A stretch of DNA of 64,000 bases from Metabacillus sp. FJAT-52054 (GCF_037201815.1 NZ_CP147407.1:1302001-1366000); one strand, 5' to 3'; counted from the first letter of the stretch, positions 31,271 through 40,541 are shown. Program-made: numbers and translations. The notes: generated by a model not told the origin, from the sequence alone.

Positions 31271-32197
31271 GTGACTGGATATGAGGATGTAAAAAAGAGA
31301 TTAAGAGGATCCATCGCCCCGATTATTACACCGTTCCACGAGGATGGATCGATTGATTTTCAAACTCTTGAAAAACTGATTCATTGGCATATCGAGAGCG
31401 GCAGCCATGGAATTTCTGTGACGGGGACGACGGGTGAACCGAGTTCTTTGACTGTAGAGGAACGCGTTCAGGTGATGGGAATCGCAGCAAAGGCGGTCAA
31501 CAAACAGGTTCCTTTCGTACCGGGAACGGGATCGGCAAATTATGAAGAAACGCTTTATTTAACGAAAAAGGCTCAGGAGCTTGGTGCGGATGCAGCGATG
31601 GTCATCGTGCCTTATTATAATAAGCCTTCCCAGCACGCTCTTTACAAATATTTTAAAGCGGTGGCTGAATCTGTAGAAATACCAGTCATCATCTACAATA
31701 TTCCGGGCCGGACAGCGGTGAACCTGGAAGTGAAAACAATGGCCCGGCTGGCAAAAGAGGTGCCGAACATTATAGGAGCAAAGGAATCCAATAAGGATTT
31801 CGAACATGTGAACCGTGTGCTTTTAGAGTGCGGAAGAGATTTTCTCCTTTACTCAGGCATTGAATTGCTTTGCTATCCGATGCTTGCCATTGGTGGAGCC
31901 GGCTATATCAGTGCTACGGCAAACGTTGAGCCGAAAAAGGTGGCGGATGTATACAACGCCTGGAATGAAGGAGATATTACCCGCGCCATTAATCTGCATT
32001 ATGAGCTGATGCCGCTGAATGATGTTTTGTTCAAAGACACAAATCCGGCACCACTCAAGGCTGCCCTTGGAATGATGCACAAAATTAAGCCGGTGCTCCG
32101 CATGCCGATGGATCTTCCGACAAAACAGCTACAGGATGAGATCCGGCAAGTACTGAAAATGTACGTAGAACTTCCCGAAGAGGCAGGAACGCTTTAA
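31271..32197 (+). CDS. DapA-family aldolase/lyase of the hpa operon
   Basis: A 308-residue class I aldolase of the dihydrodipicolinate synthase/N-acetylneuraminate lyase family. Seen: HGISVTGTTGEPSSLTVEER, IVPYYNKPSQHALYKYFKAV, IYNIPGRTAVN, and the Schiff-base lysine in IIGAKESNKDF. It leads the operon, ahead of hpaE. The operon has no HpaI-type class II aldolase, so this protein may cleave the last C7 intermediate to pyruvate and succinic semialdehyde (inference). True DapA in lysine synthesis would not be expected here. I prefer GTG 31271 (eight bases after GGAG) to ATG 31265, which is too close to the site. Confidence 0.82.
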   Translation: MTGYEDVKKRLRGSIAPIITPFHEDGSIDFQTLEKLIHWHIESGSHGISVTGTTGEPSSLTVEERVQVMGIAAKAVNKQVPFVPGTGSANYEETLYLTKKAQELGADAAMVIVPYYNKPSQHALYKYFKAVAESVEIPVIIYNIPGRTAVNLEVKTMARLAKEVPNIIGAKESNKDFEHVNRVLLECGRDFLLYSGIELLCYPMLAIGGAGYISATANVEPKKVADVYNAWNEGDITRAINLHYELMPLNDVLFKDTNPAPLKAALGMMHKIKPVLRMPMDLPTKQLQDEIRQVLKMYVELPEEAGTL

Positions 32198-32215
32198 GAA
32201 AACAGGAGGGTAATT

Positions 32216-33727
32216 ATGCAGACACAATCCAATAAGACGGCTGCAGAGCATAAATTTCTTCAGCCTGTTATGCAATATATAAACGGGGCATTTCTGAATT
32301 CGGATCAGACTTTTGAAAATATCAATCCGTATAAGAATGGCAGAATGAATGAAGTAGCAGAGGGACGGAAGGAGGAAATCGATCAAGCCGTCGCTTCTGC
32401 TAAACGTGCCTTTGTTCAGTGGGGCTCCATGAAAATAGAGAAACGGATGAAATTCATTGAGCGGATTGCCGCACTGATTGATGAGGAAATTGAGGAGATT
32501 GCCTACTTGGAATCGCTTGATACCGGCCTGCCCATCAGCCAGACAAGAAAAATGACGGCAAGGGCGGCGGAGAACTTCCGGTTTTATTCACGGATGGTTC
32601 AGACGAAGCTGCATGGAGAGTCGTATGCGGCAGACGATGAGTTTATAAATTACACCGTGTATAAGCCCCTTGGTCCTATCGGTCTAATTACACCGTGGAA
32701 TGCACCGTTCATGCTGGAAACATGGAAGGTCGCACCGGCGCTTGCTACAGGAAATACCGTCATTTTGAAACCAGCAGAGCTTTCTCCGCTTACCGCCAAT
32801 AAGCTTGCAGAGATTATTCATAAAGCAGAGCTTCCTCCAGGCGTTTTTAACGTCGTACATGGATTTGGAGAAACAACCGGGGCCGCGCTTGTCGCTCATC
32901 CTGATGTGAAGGCCATCTCGTTCACAGGGGAGACAAAGACCGGATCAATCATCATAAAAAATGCAGCCGACAGCCTGAAAAAAACGTCGATGGAGCTTGG
33001 CGGAAAGTCTCCTCTTATCGTTTTTGACGATGCGGACCAGGAAAGGGCGCTGGACGCGGCGGTTTGGGGAATTTTTTCTTTTAATGGAGAACGATGCACA
33101 GCGAACTCCCGCTTATTTTTGCAAAAGAACATTAAAGATTCTTTTATTGCAAAGCTGAAAGAGCGTGTTCAAAATCTTGTAGTCGGTGACCCGCTGGACA
33201 CGGGGACTCAGCTTGGACCGCTTATTGATAAAGCGCATTGCCGCAAGGTACGCGATTACATTGATTTAGCAAAAGAAGAGGGCTGCACAATTTTCCAGGG
33301 GGAAATGCCGGAGGAGCTCAAAGCAGGAAATTTCGTGCCGCCAACCTTGCTTCTGAATGCACGAAATGATATGAGAGTGTGCCAGGAAGAGATCTTCGGG
33401 CCGGTCATGTCTGTGATTGAATTTGAGACAGAGGATGAGGCGGTTGAGCTTGCAAATGATGTTCCGTATGGCTTGGCAGGTTACGTATGGACAAATGATT
33501 TGAAGCGGGGACACCGGGTTGCACAAGCGGTAGAGGCAGGAATGCTCTGGGTAAATTCGCAAAATGTACGCGATCTGCGCATTCCTTTCGGAGGGATGAA
33601 ATCAAGCGGGATTGGAAGAGAAGGAGGTCATTACGCGATGCTGGAGTTTTACTGCGAGCCAAAAGTTATTCACGTCGCACTCGGCGATCATCACATTCCG
33701 CAATTCGGAAAAAGAAAGGGGAGTTAA
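32216..33727 (+). CDS. hpaE: 5-carboxymethyl-2-hydroxymuconate semialdehyde dehydrogenase HpaE
   Basis: A 503-residue NAD-dependent aldehyde dehydrogenase. Catalytic Glu is in MELGGKSPLIVFDD and catalytic Cys in FNGERCTANSR; PLGPIGLITPWNAPFMLETW and FTGETKTGSIIIKNA are cofactor-binding regions. It oxidises the ring-cleavage semialdehyde of homoprotocatechuate to the acid. The substrate is assigned from its place between hpaB/hpaD and the aldolase gene. AGGAGGG precedes the ATG. Two bases separate it from hpaB. Confidence 0.9.
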   Translation: MQTQSNKTAAEHKFLQPVMQYINGAFLNSDQTFENINPYKNGRMNEVAEGRKEEIDQAVASAKRAFVQWGSMKIEKRMKFIERIAALIDEEIEEIAYLESLDTGLPISQTRKMTARAAENFRFYSRMVQTKLHGESYAADDEFINYTVYKPLGPIGLITPWNAPFMLETWKVAPALATGNTVILKPAELSPLTANKLAEIIHKAELPPGVFNVVHGFGETTGAALVAHPDVKAISFTGETKTGSIIIKNAADSLKKTSMELGGKSPLIVFDDADQERALDAAVWGIFSFNGERCTANSRLFLQKNIKDSFIAKLKERVQNLVVGDPLDTGTQLGPLIDKAHCRKVRDYIDLAKEEGCTIFQGEMPEELKAGNFVPPTLLLNARNDMRVCQEEIFGPVMSVIEFETEDEAVELANDVPYGLAGYVWTNDLKRGHRVAQAVEAGMLWVNSQNVRDLRIPFGGMKSSGIGREGGHYAMLEFYCEPKVIHVALGDHHIPQFGKRKGS

Positions 33728-33729
33728 GC

Positions 33730-35205
33730 ATGCCGGCAAAAACGGGAAAACAGTATATTGAACGCGTGGACAAAGCGCAGGCGGAAATCTGGATTGATGG
33801 GGAGCAGGTTAAAGGCAGCATCTCTGAGCATCCGGCTTTTAAAGGGGTGATGAAATCACAGGCTGAGCTATATGATATGCAGCATGATTCCGAAAAGAAG
33901 GATTATATGACATATGTGTCGCCATCAAGCGGAGAACGGGTTGGCACATCCTTTATGAAGCCTTCCACAAAGGAAGAGCTTGTGATGCGACGCCGAATGA
34001 TGCAGGAGTGGGCCCGGTATAACGGGGGAATGATGGGGCGTTCGCCTGATTACATTAACGCTGGCCTTATGGCATATGGAGCGGCATCCGAAATGTTCGG
34101 CAGCCAGGATCCGATGTATGCAAAAAATATGCAGAATTACTATGAATACGCCCGCGAGAACGATCTATCTCTCACCCATACGCTCATCCAGCCGCAGGTC
34201 AACCGGGGAGTCAATGCGTCCCAGCTTCATGATCCGTTTATTGCAGCAAGAATAAAAGAGAAAACTCCGGATGGTGTTGTCATTAAAGGAGCAAGACTGC
34301 TTGCAACCCAAGGCGGGATTACCGATGAAATCATGGTTTTTCCTTCTACGCTGCTTAAGCAGACGGAGGAAGAAAATCCATATGCCTACGCATTTTGTAT
34401 TCCAAACAACACGCCTGGACTGAAATTCATTTGCCGCGAATCATTTGACTATGGAAAAACAAGCTTCGACCATCCGCTTGGCTCACGTTTTGAGGAGATG
34501 GATACAATCGTCGTTTTTGATGATGTCGTCGTTCCATGGGACAGAGTCTTTTCCCTCGGCGATGTGTCGGTGTGCAATCAGGCATATAACGAAAGCAGCG
34601 CCGTCGTTCATATGACGCATCAGGTTGTAGCAAAAAATATTGCGAAAACGGAGTTCGTTCTCGGCATTTTGCAGCTCATGGCTGAGACGATCAACATTGG
34701 ACAGTATCAGCATATTCAGGAAAAAATATCGGAGGTCATCATTGCTCTTGAGACGATGAAAGCATATGTTACGGCATCAGAGGCCAATGCGAAGCCCGAC
34801 CGCTGGGGAACGATGACGCCGGATTTCGCTCCCCTGAACGCAGCGCGCAATTATTTTCCGAAAATTTATCCGCGGTTCACAGAAATTATGCAGCTTATGG
34901 GAGCAAGCGGGCTGATGGCTCTTCCTTCTCAAGCAGATTTCCAATCGGCAATCCGTCCTGACCTGGATAAATACCTGCAGTCTGCAACCGGTGATGCAGA
35001 AAGCCGCGTCAAGCTGTACCGCCTTGCATGGGACGTTTGCATGAGCTCATTCGGCTCAAGGCAAACGCTGTACGAGCGCTTTTTCTTCGGCGATCCGGTC
35101 CGGATGGCAAGCGCGCTCTACACCGGATATGACAAGCAGGAGCATGTCGACCGGGTAAAAGCATTCCTGGACCGATCAGATGAACTGATCAAAAATAATG
35201 GATGA
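33730..35205 (+). CDS. hpaB: 4-hydroxyphenylacetate 3-monooxygenase, oxygenase subunit HpaB
   Basis: A 491-residue FADH2-using monooxygenase that adds the second hydroxyl to 4-hydroxyphenylacetate. Family marks: GKQYIERVDKAQAEIWIDGE, THTLIQPQVNRG, VIKGARLLATQGGITDEIMV, FVLGILQLMAETINI, and LMGASGLMALPSQADFQS. It needs reduced FAD from a flavin reductase (HpaC); no hpaC is in the operon, so another reductase must serve. GGGGAG lies before the ATG. Confidence 0.93.
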   Translation: MPAKTGKQYIERVDKAQAEIWIDGEQVKGSISEHPAFKGVMKSQAELYDMQHDSEKKDYMTYVSPSSGERVGTSFMKPSTKEELVMRRRMMQEWARYNGGMMGRSPDYINAGLMAYGAASEMFGSQDPMYAKNMQNYYEYARENDLSLTHTLIQPQVNRGVNASQLHDPFIAARIKEKTPDGVVIKGARLLATQGGITDEIMVFPSTLLKQTEEENPYAYAFCIPNNTPGLKFICRESFDYGKTSFDHPLGSRFEEMDTIVVFDDVVVPWDRVFSLGDVSVCNQAYNESSAVVHMTHQVVAKNIAKTEFVLGILQLMAETINIGQYQHIQEKISEVIIALETMKAYVTASEANAKPDRWGTMTPDFAPLNAARNYFPKIYPRFTEIMQLMGASGLMALPSQADFQSAIRPDLDKYLQSATGDAESRVKLYRLAWDVCMSSFGSRQTLYERFFFGDPVRMASALYTGYDKQEHVDRVKAFLDRSDELIKNNG

Positions 35206-35220
35206 AAAGAGGGATCGTCA

Positions 35221-36207
35221 TTGACGGACTTTAACATTATTCGAGTTGCCAGAACGGTTTTGAATGTAAAGGACCTCGACCGTTCCCGGAAGTTTTATGT
35301 GGACGCACTTGGATTCATTGAGACAGAGCGGACTGATGAGGCCATTTACTTAAGAGGCTTGGAAGAGCATACCCACCATAGCCTTGTCCTGAAAAAATCT
35401 GAACAGTACAGTGTTCATGCTCTTGGATACAAGGTGGCGTCGAATGAAGACCTGGATCGCCTTCAGGCATTGTTCCAATCGAAAGGGCTGAAAACAAAAT
35501 GGATGGAGGAAGGCACCCAGCATGCACTTGGAAGAGCCCTTCTTGTTCATGATATTTCCGGCATGCCGCTCGAATTTTTCTGCAAAATGGATGCGGCTGA
35601 GAGAATGCTGCAGCGGTACGATCTTTATAAAGGAGCGAGAATACAGCGCATCGACCACGTTAACTGCAGTGTTCCGGATGTGGAAAAAGCGTATAGCTTC
35701 TTTGTAAATGAACTCGGGTTTGCGTGCTCGGAATATACCGCGACCGATCAGGACCGGATTTGGGCAGCATGGCTGCACCGCAAGCAAACGGTTCATGACC
35801 AGGCTTTTATGAATGGGGAGGGACCTTGTCTCCATCACATTGGCTTTTGGCTGCCGGATCCGATGGCGATTATTCATTGCTGTGATGTCCTGGCTTCTCT
35901 TGGGTATGCTGCAAGCATCGAACGCGGTCCGGGGCGCCACGGATTATCGAACGCCTTCTTCCTATACTTAAGGGATCCTGATGGATACCGCATTGAGCTG
36001 TACAGTGGAGACTATTTAACAAGCGATCCGGATTTCAAGCCGATCCGCTGGGATTTAAACGACCCGAGACGCCAAACGTTCTGGGGAACGAAAGCACCGG
36101 ACAGCTGGTTTAATGAGACGGCTCCGTTTTTGGATATCGAGACGGGGGATCCGGTTGGAACTGCTCCTCCGACGCTTGAGCAGAAAAAGCCTGAGTTTAT
36201 CATTTAA
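35221..36207 (+). CDS. hpaD: 3,4-dihydroxyphenylacetate 2,3-dioxygenase HpaD
   Basis: A 328-residue type I (VOC-fold) extradiol dioxygenase that opens the homoprotocatechuate ring. It has two glyoxalase-like modules: residues about 6-130 (VARTVLNVKDLDRSRKFYVD) and about 140-290. The metal ligands lie in the second: His in IDHVNCSVPDVEKA, His in CLHHIGFWLPDP and Glu in GYRIELYSGDY. A C-terminal lid follows (DLNDPRRQTFWGTKAPDSWF), typical of Brevibacterium/Bacillus-type HPCD. Start TTG 35221 with GAGGG upstream. Confidence 0.92.
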   Translation: MTDFNIIRVARTVLNVKDLDRSRKFYVDALGFIETERTDEAIYLRGLEEHTHHSLVLKKSEQYSVHALGYKVASNEDLDRLQALFQSKGLKTKWMEEGTQHALGRALLVHDISGMPLEFFCKMDAAERMLQRYDLYKGARIQRIDHVNCSVPDVEKAYSFFVNELGFACSEYTATDQDRIWAAWLHRKQTVHDQAFMNGEGPCLHHIGFWLPDPMAIIHCCDVLASLGYAASIERGPGRHGLSNAFFLYLRDPDGYRIELYSGDYLTSDPDFKPIRWDLNDPRRQTFWGTKAPDSWFNETAPFLDIETGDPVGTAPPTLEQKKPEFII

Positions 36208-36223
36208 TCTGGGAGGAAACCCA

Positions 36224-37003
36224 ATGAAAACAGCGATAGTAAAAATCCCAGGAACCTCCCGAATCGAAAAGGTGGAGGTTCAGGGAGAGGAGTTTATTTA
36301 CAACGGAAGCTCCTATTTTACCAATCAGCTAATCCTGGAAGCCCCTATTTCCGGTACCGTTTATGGAACCGAGCTGAACTTTCGGGGAGAATTGGAGCAG
36401 CTTGGTGATTCCTTATACAAGCCTCCCTACAAAAAACCTCCGGCCGCACCCGTCCTATACATTAAGCCGGCGAACACCATCTCTGGCCACGGCATGCTGA
36501 TTCCGCTTCCGGAAGGGGCAGAGGAATTACAGGCTGGTGCTGCTCTGGGAATTGTCATTGGCAAAAAAGCGGTCCGGTTAAAGGAAGAGGAAGCCCTCGA
36601 ATATGTCGCAGGATATACAGTGGTGAATGATGTAAGTATTCCATATTCGAGTGTATACCGGCCTGCCATTATGCAAAAATGCAGGGATGGTTTTTGCCCG
36701 GCAGGTCCTTGGATTACGATTCGTGAAGATGTGAAAAATCCGGATGCACTTTCGATTCGAGTTTTTGTCAATGGAGTTCTGCAGCAGGAAACGACGACGG
36801 CGAACCTGATCCGTCCCGTTTCAAAGCTGATTGCTGATGTGACGGAATTCATGACGCTGGACGAAGGAGACATCCTGCTTGCAGGGGTTCCTGAAAACCC
36901 TCCTCGGATGAAAGAAGGAGACATTGTCAAAATTTCCATAGAAAGTGTAGGTTCGCTGCAGAACCGAGTGGCAAAAGAAGAGGAATGGATGGTGCAGCTA
37001 TGA
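36224..37003 (+). CDS. hpaG1: FAH-family protein, HpaG N-half type (HpaG1)
   Basis: A 259-residue fumarylacetoacetate-hydrolase-fold protein. GAALGIVIGKKAVRLKEEEA replaces the usual E-x-E metal site, so both metal-binding Glu positions are Ala/Gly-type here, although GYTVVNDVS remains. In enterobacteria HpaG is one chain of two such halves; here they are two genes. This part likely gives the isomerase or a structural half of the OPET decarboxylase (inference). ATG 36224 follows GGGAGG. Its stop overlaps the next start as ATGA, which favours equimolar synthesis. Confidence 0.83.
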   Translation: MKTAIVKIPGTSRIEKVEVQGEEFIYNGSSYFTNQLILEAPISGTVYGTELNFRGELEQLGDSLYKPPYKKPPAAPVLYIKPANTISGHGMLIPLPEGAEELQAGAALGIVIGKKAVRLKEEEALEYVAGYTVVNDVSIPYSSVYRPAIMQKCRDGFCPAGPWITIREDVKNPDALSIRVFVNGVLQQETTTANLIRPVSKLIADVTEFMTLDEGDILLAGVPENPPRMKEGDIVKISIESVGSLQNRVAKEEEWMVQL

Positions 37004-37815
37004 AAAGAGCGAGGGTAGCCTATGCAGGAGCCGTTCATGAAGCCGTGGAAACAAATGGTCAGGTAAAATTGGATGACGGACGTTTGGTCCAAGAAAATGA
37101 AGTTGTATGGCTTCCTCCAGTCAACCCCCGTACCGTATTTGCCCTCGGACTGAATTATGCCGATCATGCGAAGGAGCTTGACTTTCAAGCGCCTGCCGAG
37201 CCGCTTGTCTTTTTAAAGGGGCCTAATGCATTCGTCGGCCACCGCGGGCAGTCGAGACGGCCGGCAGGAGTTGAATACATGCATTATGAATGTGAGCTGG
37301 CTGTTGTAATCGGGAAAAAGGCGCGGCACGTAAAGCGTGAGGAAGCGTATCAGTATGTGAAGGGATATACGATTGCCAATGACTACGCCATTCGTGATTA
37401 TCTCGAAAACTACTTCCGGCCGAATTTGCGTGTGAAAAACCGGGATGGCTGCACACCAATCGGGCCATGGCTGACGGATGCGGCAGATATTGCGGATCCT
37501 ATGAATCTGGCACTCCGCACATTTGTAAACGGGAAGCTGACGCAGGAAGGAAATACAAGGGATATGGTGTTTGGTATACGGGACTTGATCGAATACCTCA
37601 GCCGGTTTATGACCTTGGAAGAAAACGATATCATTCTCACTGGAACCCCGGAAGGACTTTCGGATACTGCTGCAGAGGACATCGTTGTAACTGAAATTGA
37701 AGGAATAGGAAGACTGGAAAACACGGTTGTCAGCGATGAAGTATTTGGCATCCAAGAGGTAAAAAAGGAGGAGTCCCATGCCTCACATCGTGGTCGAATA
37801 CACGAAGAACATTAA
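37000..37815 (+). CDS. hpaG2: FAH-family decarboxylase/isomerase, HpaG C-half type (HpaG2)
   Basis: A 271-residue FAH-fold enzyme with an intact metal site: EYMHYECELAVVIGKKAR (two Glu) and GYTIANDYAIRDY (Asp). FALGLNYADHAKEL and DIILTGTPEGLSDT are standard. It should decarboxylate/isomerise the product of HpaF. ATG 37000 overlaps the hpaG1 stop. Its last 38 bases overlap hpaF, and the tail (EESHASHRGRIHEEH) is probably a by-product of that overlap. Confidence 0.87.
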   Translation: MKRARVAYAGAVHEAVETNGQVKLDDGRLVQENEVVWLPPVNPRTVFALGLNYADHAKELDFQAPAEPLVFLKGPNAFVGHRGQSRRPAGVEYMHYECELAVVIGKKARHVKREEAYQYVKGYTIANDYAIRDYLENYFRPNLRVKNRDGCTPIGPWLTDAADIADPMNLALRTFVNGKLTQEGNTRDMVFGIRDLIEYLSRFMTLEENDIILTGTPEGLSDTAAEDIVVTEIEGIGRLENTVVSDEVFGIQEVKKEESHASHRGRIHEEH

Positions 37816-38173
37816 GGATCAGGCGGACATTCCAGCGCTTTTGAAAAAAATAAACGGCATCCTCCTATTAAGAAGCGACCTCTTTCCAAAAGGAGGGATC
37901 CGTTCCAGAGCAATTGAGCTTCAGGACTACTTGATTGCAGATGGTCAAGAAGATGATGCTTTTGTTCATATTTCATTGAAAATAGGTGCTGGGCGGTCGG
38001 ATGAAGACAAAAAGGAAGTCTGTGAAAAGCTATTCGAAATGGTGAAACATCATTTTCAGCTGCTGTTTTCATCACGATATCTGGCCCTGTCGATGGAACT
38101 CGCAGAATTCAGTGAAGCGGGGACCTATAAGCATAATAATATCCATGAGCGCTTTAAAAAAGCACCCCGGTAG
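37778..38173 (+). CDS. hpaF: 5-carboxymethyl-2-hydroxymuconate delta-isomerase HpaF
   Basis: A 131-residue tautomerase-fold enzyme. After removal of Met the catalytic Pro becomes the N-terminus (MPHIVVEYTKNI). GGIRSRAIELQDYLIADGQE, DDAFVHISLKIGAGRSDEDK and LSMELAEF are CHMI signatures. AAAAGGAGG lies before the ATG, inside the end of hpaG2. It is the last gene of the operon; no hydratase (hpaH), class II aldolase (hpaI), reductase (hpaC) or transporter follows. Confidence 0.9.
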   Translation: MPHIVVEYTKNIKDQADIPALLKKINGILLLRSDLFPKGGIRSRAIELQDYLIADGQEDDAFVHISLKIGAGRSDEDKKEVCEKLFEMVKHHFQLLFSSRYLALSMELAEFSEAGTYKHNNIHERFKKAPR

Positions 38174-38188
38174 ATTTCAGGGGTGCTT
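38154..38188 (-). terminator. Terminator shared by hpaF and DUF3243 gene
   Basis: AAGCACCCC (38160-38168) pairs with GGGGTGCTT (38180-38188). The minus strand has a clear T run; the plus strand less so. It overlaps the hpaF stop. Confidence 0.75.
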
Positions 38189-38193
38189 GACTG

Positions 38194-38493
38194 TTATTTT
38201 ACGAGTTTCACTAGCATGTGAGCCAGTGCGTGCTGCTGTTCCTTGTCTCCCACTTTCCATAACTCATTCAATAAGTATTCTTCTGAATTACGAGGCTCTT
38301 CATGCTTCGCTAAGTAATCAGCCACTTTCTCCGCTGCTTTTGCAAGCTGTTCTTCACCTAAACCAAGCTTTTCACCTTTGCTTACCTTATCAGACAGATA
38401 ACTCTTGAACGTTTCAAAGTCTTGTAAAATACGATCTTTTTTCTCGGAGTCCATTTGATCCACTTTTTCATCAACATTATTAATGTTTGGCAT
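38194..38493 (-). CDS. DUF3243 protein (YmfJ-like)
   Basis: A 99-residue helical protein. FETFKSYLSDKVSKGEKLGL, VADYLAKHEEPRNSEEYLLN and LWKVGDKEQQHALAHMLVKL are the DUF3243 pattern of B. subtilis YmfJ, whose role is unknown. AAGGAGG lies before the ATG. It is a single gene converging on hpaF. The 180 bases upstream hold AT-rich promoter-like sequence for it and the divergent amidase gene. Confidence 0.83.
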   Translation of the reverse strand: MPNINNVDEKVDQMDSEKKDRILQDFETFKSYLSDKVSKGEKLGLGEEQLAKAAEKVADYLAKHEEPRNSEEYLLNELWKVGDKEQQHALAHMLVKLVK

Positions 38494-38690
38494 ATAAAAA
38501 ACCTCCTTGAATTTGGTATATGTTACAATACCCGGTGTTCAAGTATGTAAACATATTAACTTTAAATATTTTCTTACAATGATTGTACAAAAATTATACG
38601 TAGAGCAATTTTGTTAAATATTTCAGAAAAGTTGAAATTTTCAGCTGTGATAAGTAGTCTGTAATTGTAGGAATGGAAGGGGTGAAGCAG

Positions 38691-39617
38691 ATGAATAAAG
38701 TAGGGAAACAGCATTTAATATATGCTATGGGTCCAAACCGGGAACCTGTTCTTAGGGTGAAGACAGGAGAAAAAGTAGTTTTTGAGACGTGTGACTGTTT
38801 TGAAGATCAAATCACCTCCATGGATACTGCGTTTGATTCATTGAATTGGGACCGGATTAATCCGGCTACCGGACCGGTATTTGTAGAAGGAGCGGAGCCG
38901 GGGGATATTCTATCAGTCAAGATTGAGAAAATAACGATCGCAGACCATGGAGTAATGGTCACAGGACCGGAATTAGGTGTGCTGGGAGGGGAGCTTAATA
39001 CCAATTCAATCCGAATTCTCCCTATCCGGAATAATTACGCTTATTTAAATGATTCTCTCAAGGTCCCAGTCAATAAAATGATTGGAGTTATTGGAACGGC
39101 TCCTGCCAGTGAAGAAATTTCCTGCGGAACACCTGATCTTCACGGCGGAAATATGGATTGCAAGGAAATCAAAGAAGGAGCCACTCTTTTGCTTCCTGTA
39201 AATGTGGAAGGCGGCTTGCTTGCACTCGGTGATCTTCATGGAGCGATGGCAGATGGGGAAGTGGCGGTGTGCGGCGTGGAAACAGCGGGAGAAGTAACCG
39301 TAACAATCCACGTTATTAAAGGTAAGAGACTGCCGCTGCCCATGCTGATAAATGATTCCGCCATTATGACCATTGCTTCTAAAAAAGAATTGGACGAAGC
39401 AGCTAATCAGGCAGTGAAAAATATGGCAGAGTTTTTAGTAGGCGAACTGAATTTCAAAAAGGATGAAGCCATATTCCTTTTATCACTCGCAGGAGATCTA
39501 AAGATCTGCCAGGTTGTTGATCCGAATAAAACCGCCAGAATGGAACTGCCATTGAGGTATGTTGAAGATAAATATGACTTACAGATTCTTTTAAATGGGC
39601 AGAAAATACTTAGCTAA
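38691..39617 (+). CDS. Acetamidase/formamidase family protein
   Basis: A 308-residue FmdA/AmdA-type amidase. Family marks: NPATGPVFVEGAEPGDILSV, NKMIGVIGTAPASEEISCGT, PDLHGGNMDCKEIKEGATLL, LALGDLHGAMADGEVAVCGV. It hydrolyses short amides to ammonia and acid in the cytosol. I prefer ATG 38691 (GGGGTGA upstream) to the longer frame from 38673. A divergent start and its own leader suggest independent control. Confidence 0.88.
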   Translation: MNKVGKQHLIYAMGPNREPVLRVKTGEKVVFETCDCFEDQITSMDTAFDSLNWDRINPATGPVFVEGAEPGDILSVKIEKITIADHGVMVTGPELGVLGGELNTNSIRILPIRNNYAYLNDSLKVPVNKMIGVIGTAPASEEISCGTPDLHGGNMDCKEIKEGATLLLPVNVEGGLLALGDLHGAMADGEVAVCGVETAGEVTVTIHVIKGKRLPLPMLINDSAIMTIASKKELDEAANQAVKNMAEFLVGELNFKKDEAIFLLSLAGDLKICQVVDPNKTARMELPLRYVEDKYDLQILLNGQKILS

Positions 39618-39645
39618 AGCCAAGTAGAAGAAGGAGAAGTGTCAA

Positions 39646-40527
39646 ATGAGAAAAATCCTTGTTCTCGGGGGAACAAACTATTTCGGAAAAAAATTGGTTC
39701 AGCGGTTACTAAAAAACGATGATCGTGTGACCCTTGCAACCAGGGAGTCACACGATGACGGATTTGGAATGCAAGTGGATCGATTGAAAATTGACAGGGA
39801 AGATAAACAATCCATGATGACCGCGTTCGAGGGCAAAAACTGGGATCTTGTTTATGATCAATCTTGTTTAGCTTCACAAGAAGCATGGGATGCAGCAAAA
39901 GCTCTTAAGGAAAAATGCAGCCGGTATATTTTCACGTCCACTCAAGCAGTTTATGAATTTGGAACCAATCATAGGGAAGAGAACTTTGACCCAATGTCTT
40001 TCACCTATCGGCTTAAGAAAAGGGCTGAATATCAAGGGTACGAAGGTTATCAGGAGGCCAAACGCGCAGCTGAAGCTGTTTTATTCCAGCAGGGGTACTT
40101 TAAAATAGCTGCTGTAAGAATGCCAATCGTTGTATCCCAAGATGATTATACGGAAAGGCTTAAATTTTATGTGGATAAAATCAAGCAGTCAAACCCTATT
40201 GTGATAGAGGATCCTAAGTTTCGATACAGTTTTATCCATGCTGAAGAGGCAGCTGAATTTCTATTCCAATTAGGAAACAGCGATTTCACAGGTTCAATTA
40301 ACCCAGGATGCAGTGAAGATATTAGTTTAGATGAACTTGTCCAGAAAATTGGAAGGATTGTTGAGAGGAAACCACTTATTCAATCCAATCAAACGGGTGA
40401 TAAAGGATCCCCTTACGCACTTCCAGGCTCCTGGTCTGTCCATACAGGGAAGGCAAAAAGCCTGGGCTTGAGCTTTTCAAAGCTTGATGAAGTATTGGAT
40501 CCATTAATTCGTTCATTCCAAAAATAG
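39646..40527 (+). CDS. NAD-dependent epimerase/dehydratase-like protein
   Basis: A 293-residue extended/atypical SDR. The dinucleotide motif is ILVLGGTNYFGKKLVQRLLK; YIFTSTQAVYEFG holds the Ser/Thr strand and GYEGYQEAKRAAE the YxxxK catalytic pair. RYSFIHAEEAAEFLFQL is the typical late strand. Substrate unknown. AGAAGGAG lies before the ATG. It follows the amidase by 28 bases. Confidence 0.8.
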   Translation: MRKILVLGGTNYFGKKLVQRLLKNDDRVTLATRESHDDGFGMQVDRLKIDREDKQSMMTAFEGKNWDLVYDQSCLASQEAWDAAKALKEKCSRYIFTSTQAVYEFGTNHREENFDPMSFTYRLKKRAEYQGYEGYQEAKRAAEAVLFQQGYFKIAAVRMPIVVSQDDYTERLKFYVDKIKQSNPIVIEDPKFRYSFIHAEEAAEFLFQLGNSDFTGSINPGCSEDISLDELVQKIGRIVERKPLIQSNQTGDKGSPYALPGSWSVHTGKAKSLGLSFSKLDEVLDPLIRSFQK

Positions 40528-40541
40528 GGATATAACATCTC

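Noticed and set aside
31271-32197. Lysine-pathway dapA
   Set aside because: The protein is DapA-like, but its place at the head of an aromatic degradation operon under a LysR gene and cre site makes a catabolic aldolase more likely; the substrate stays open.
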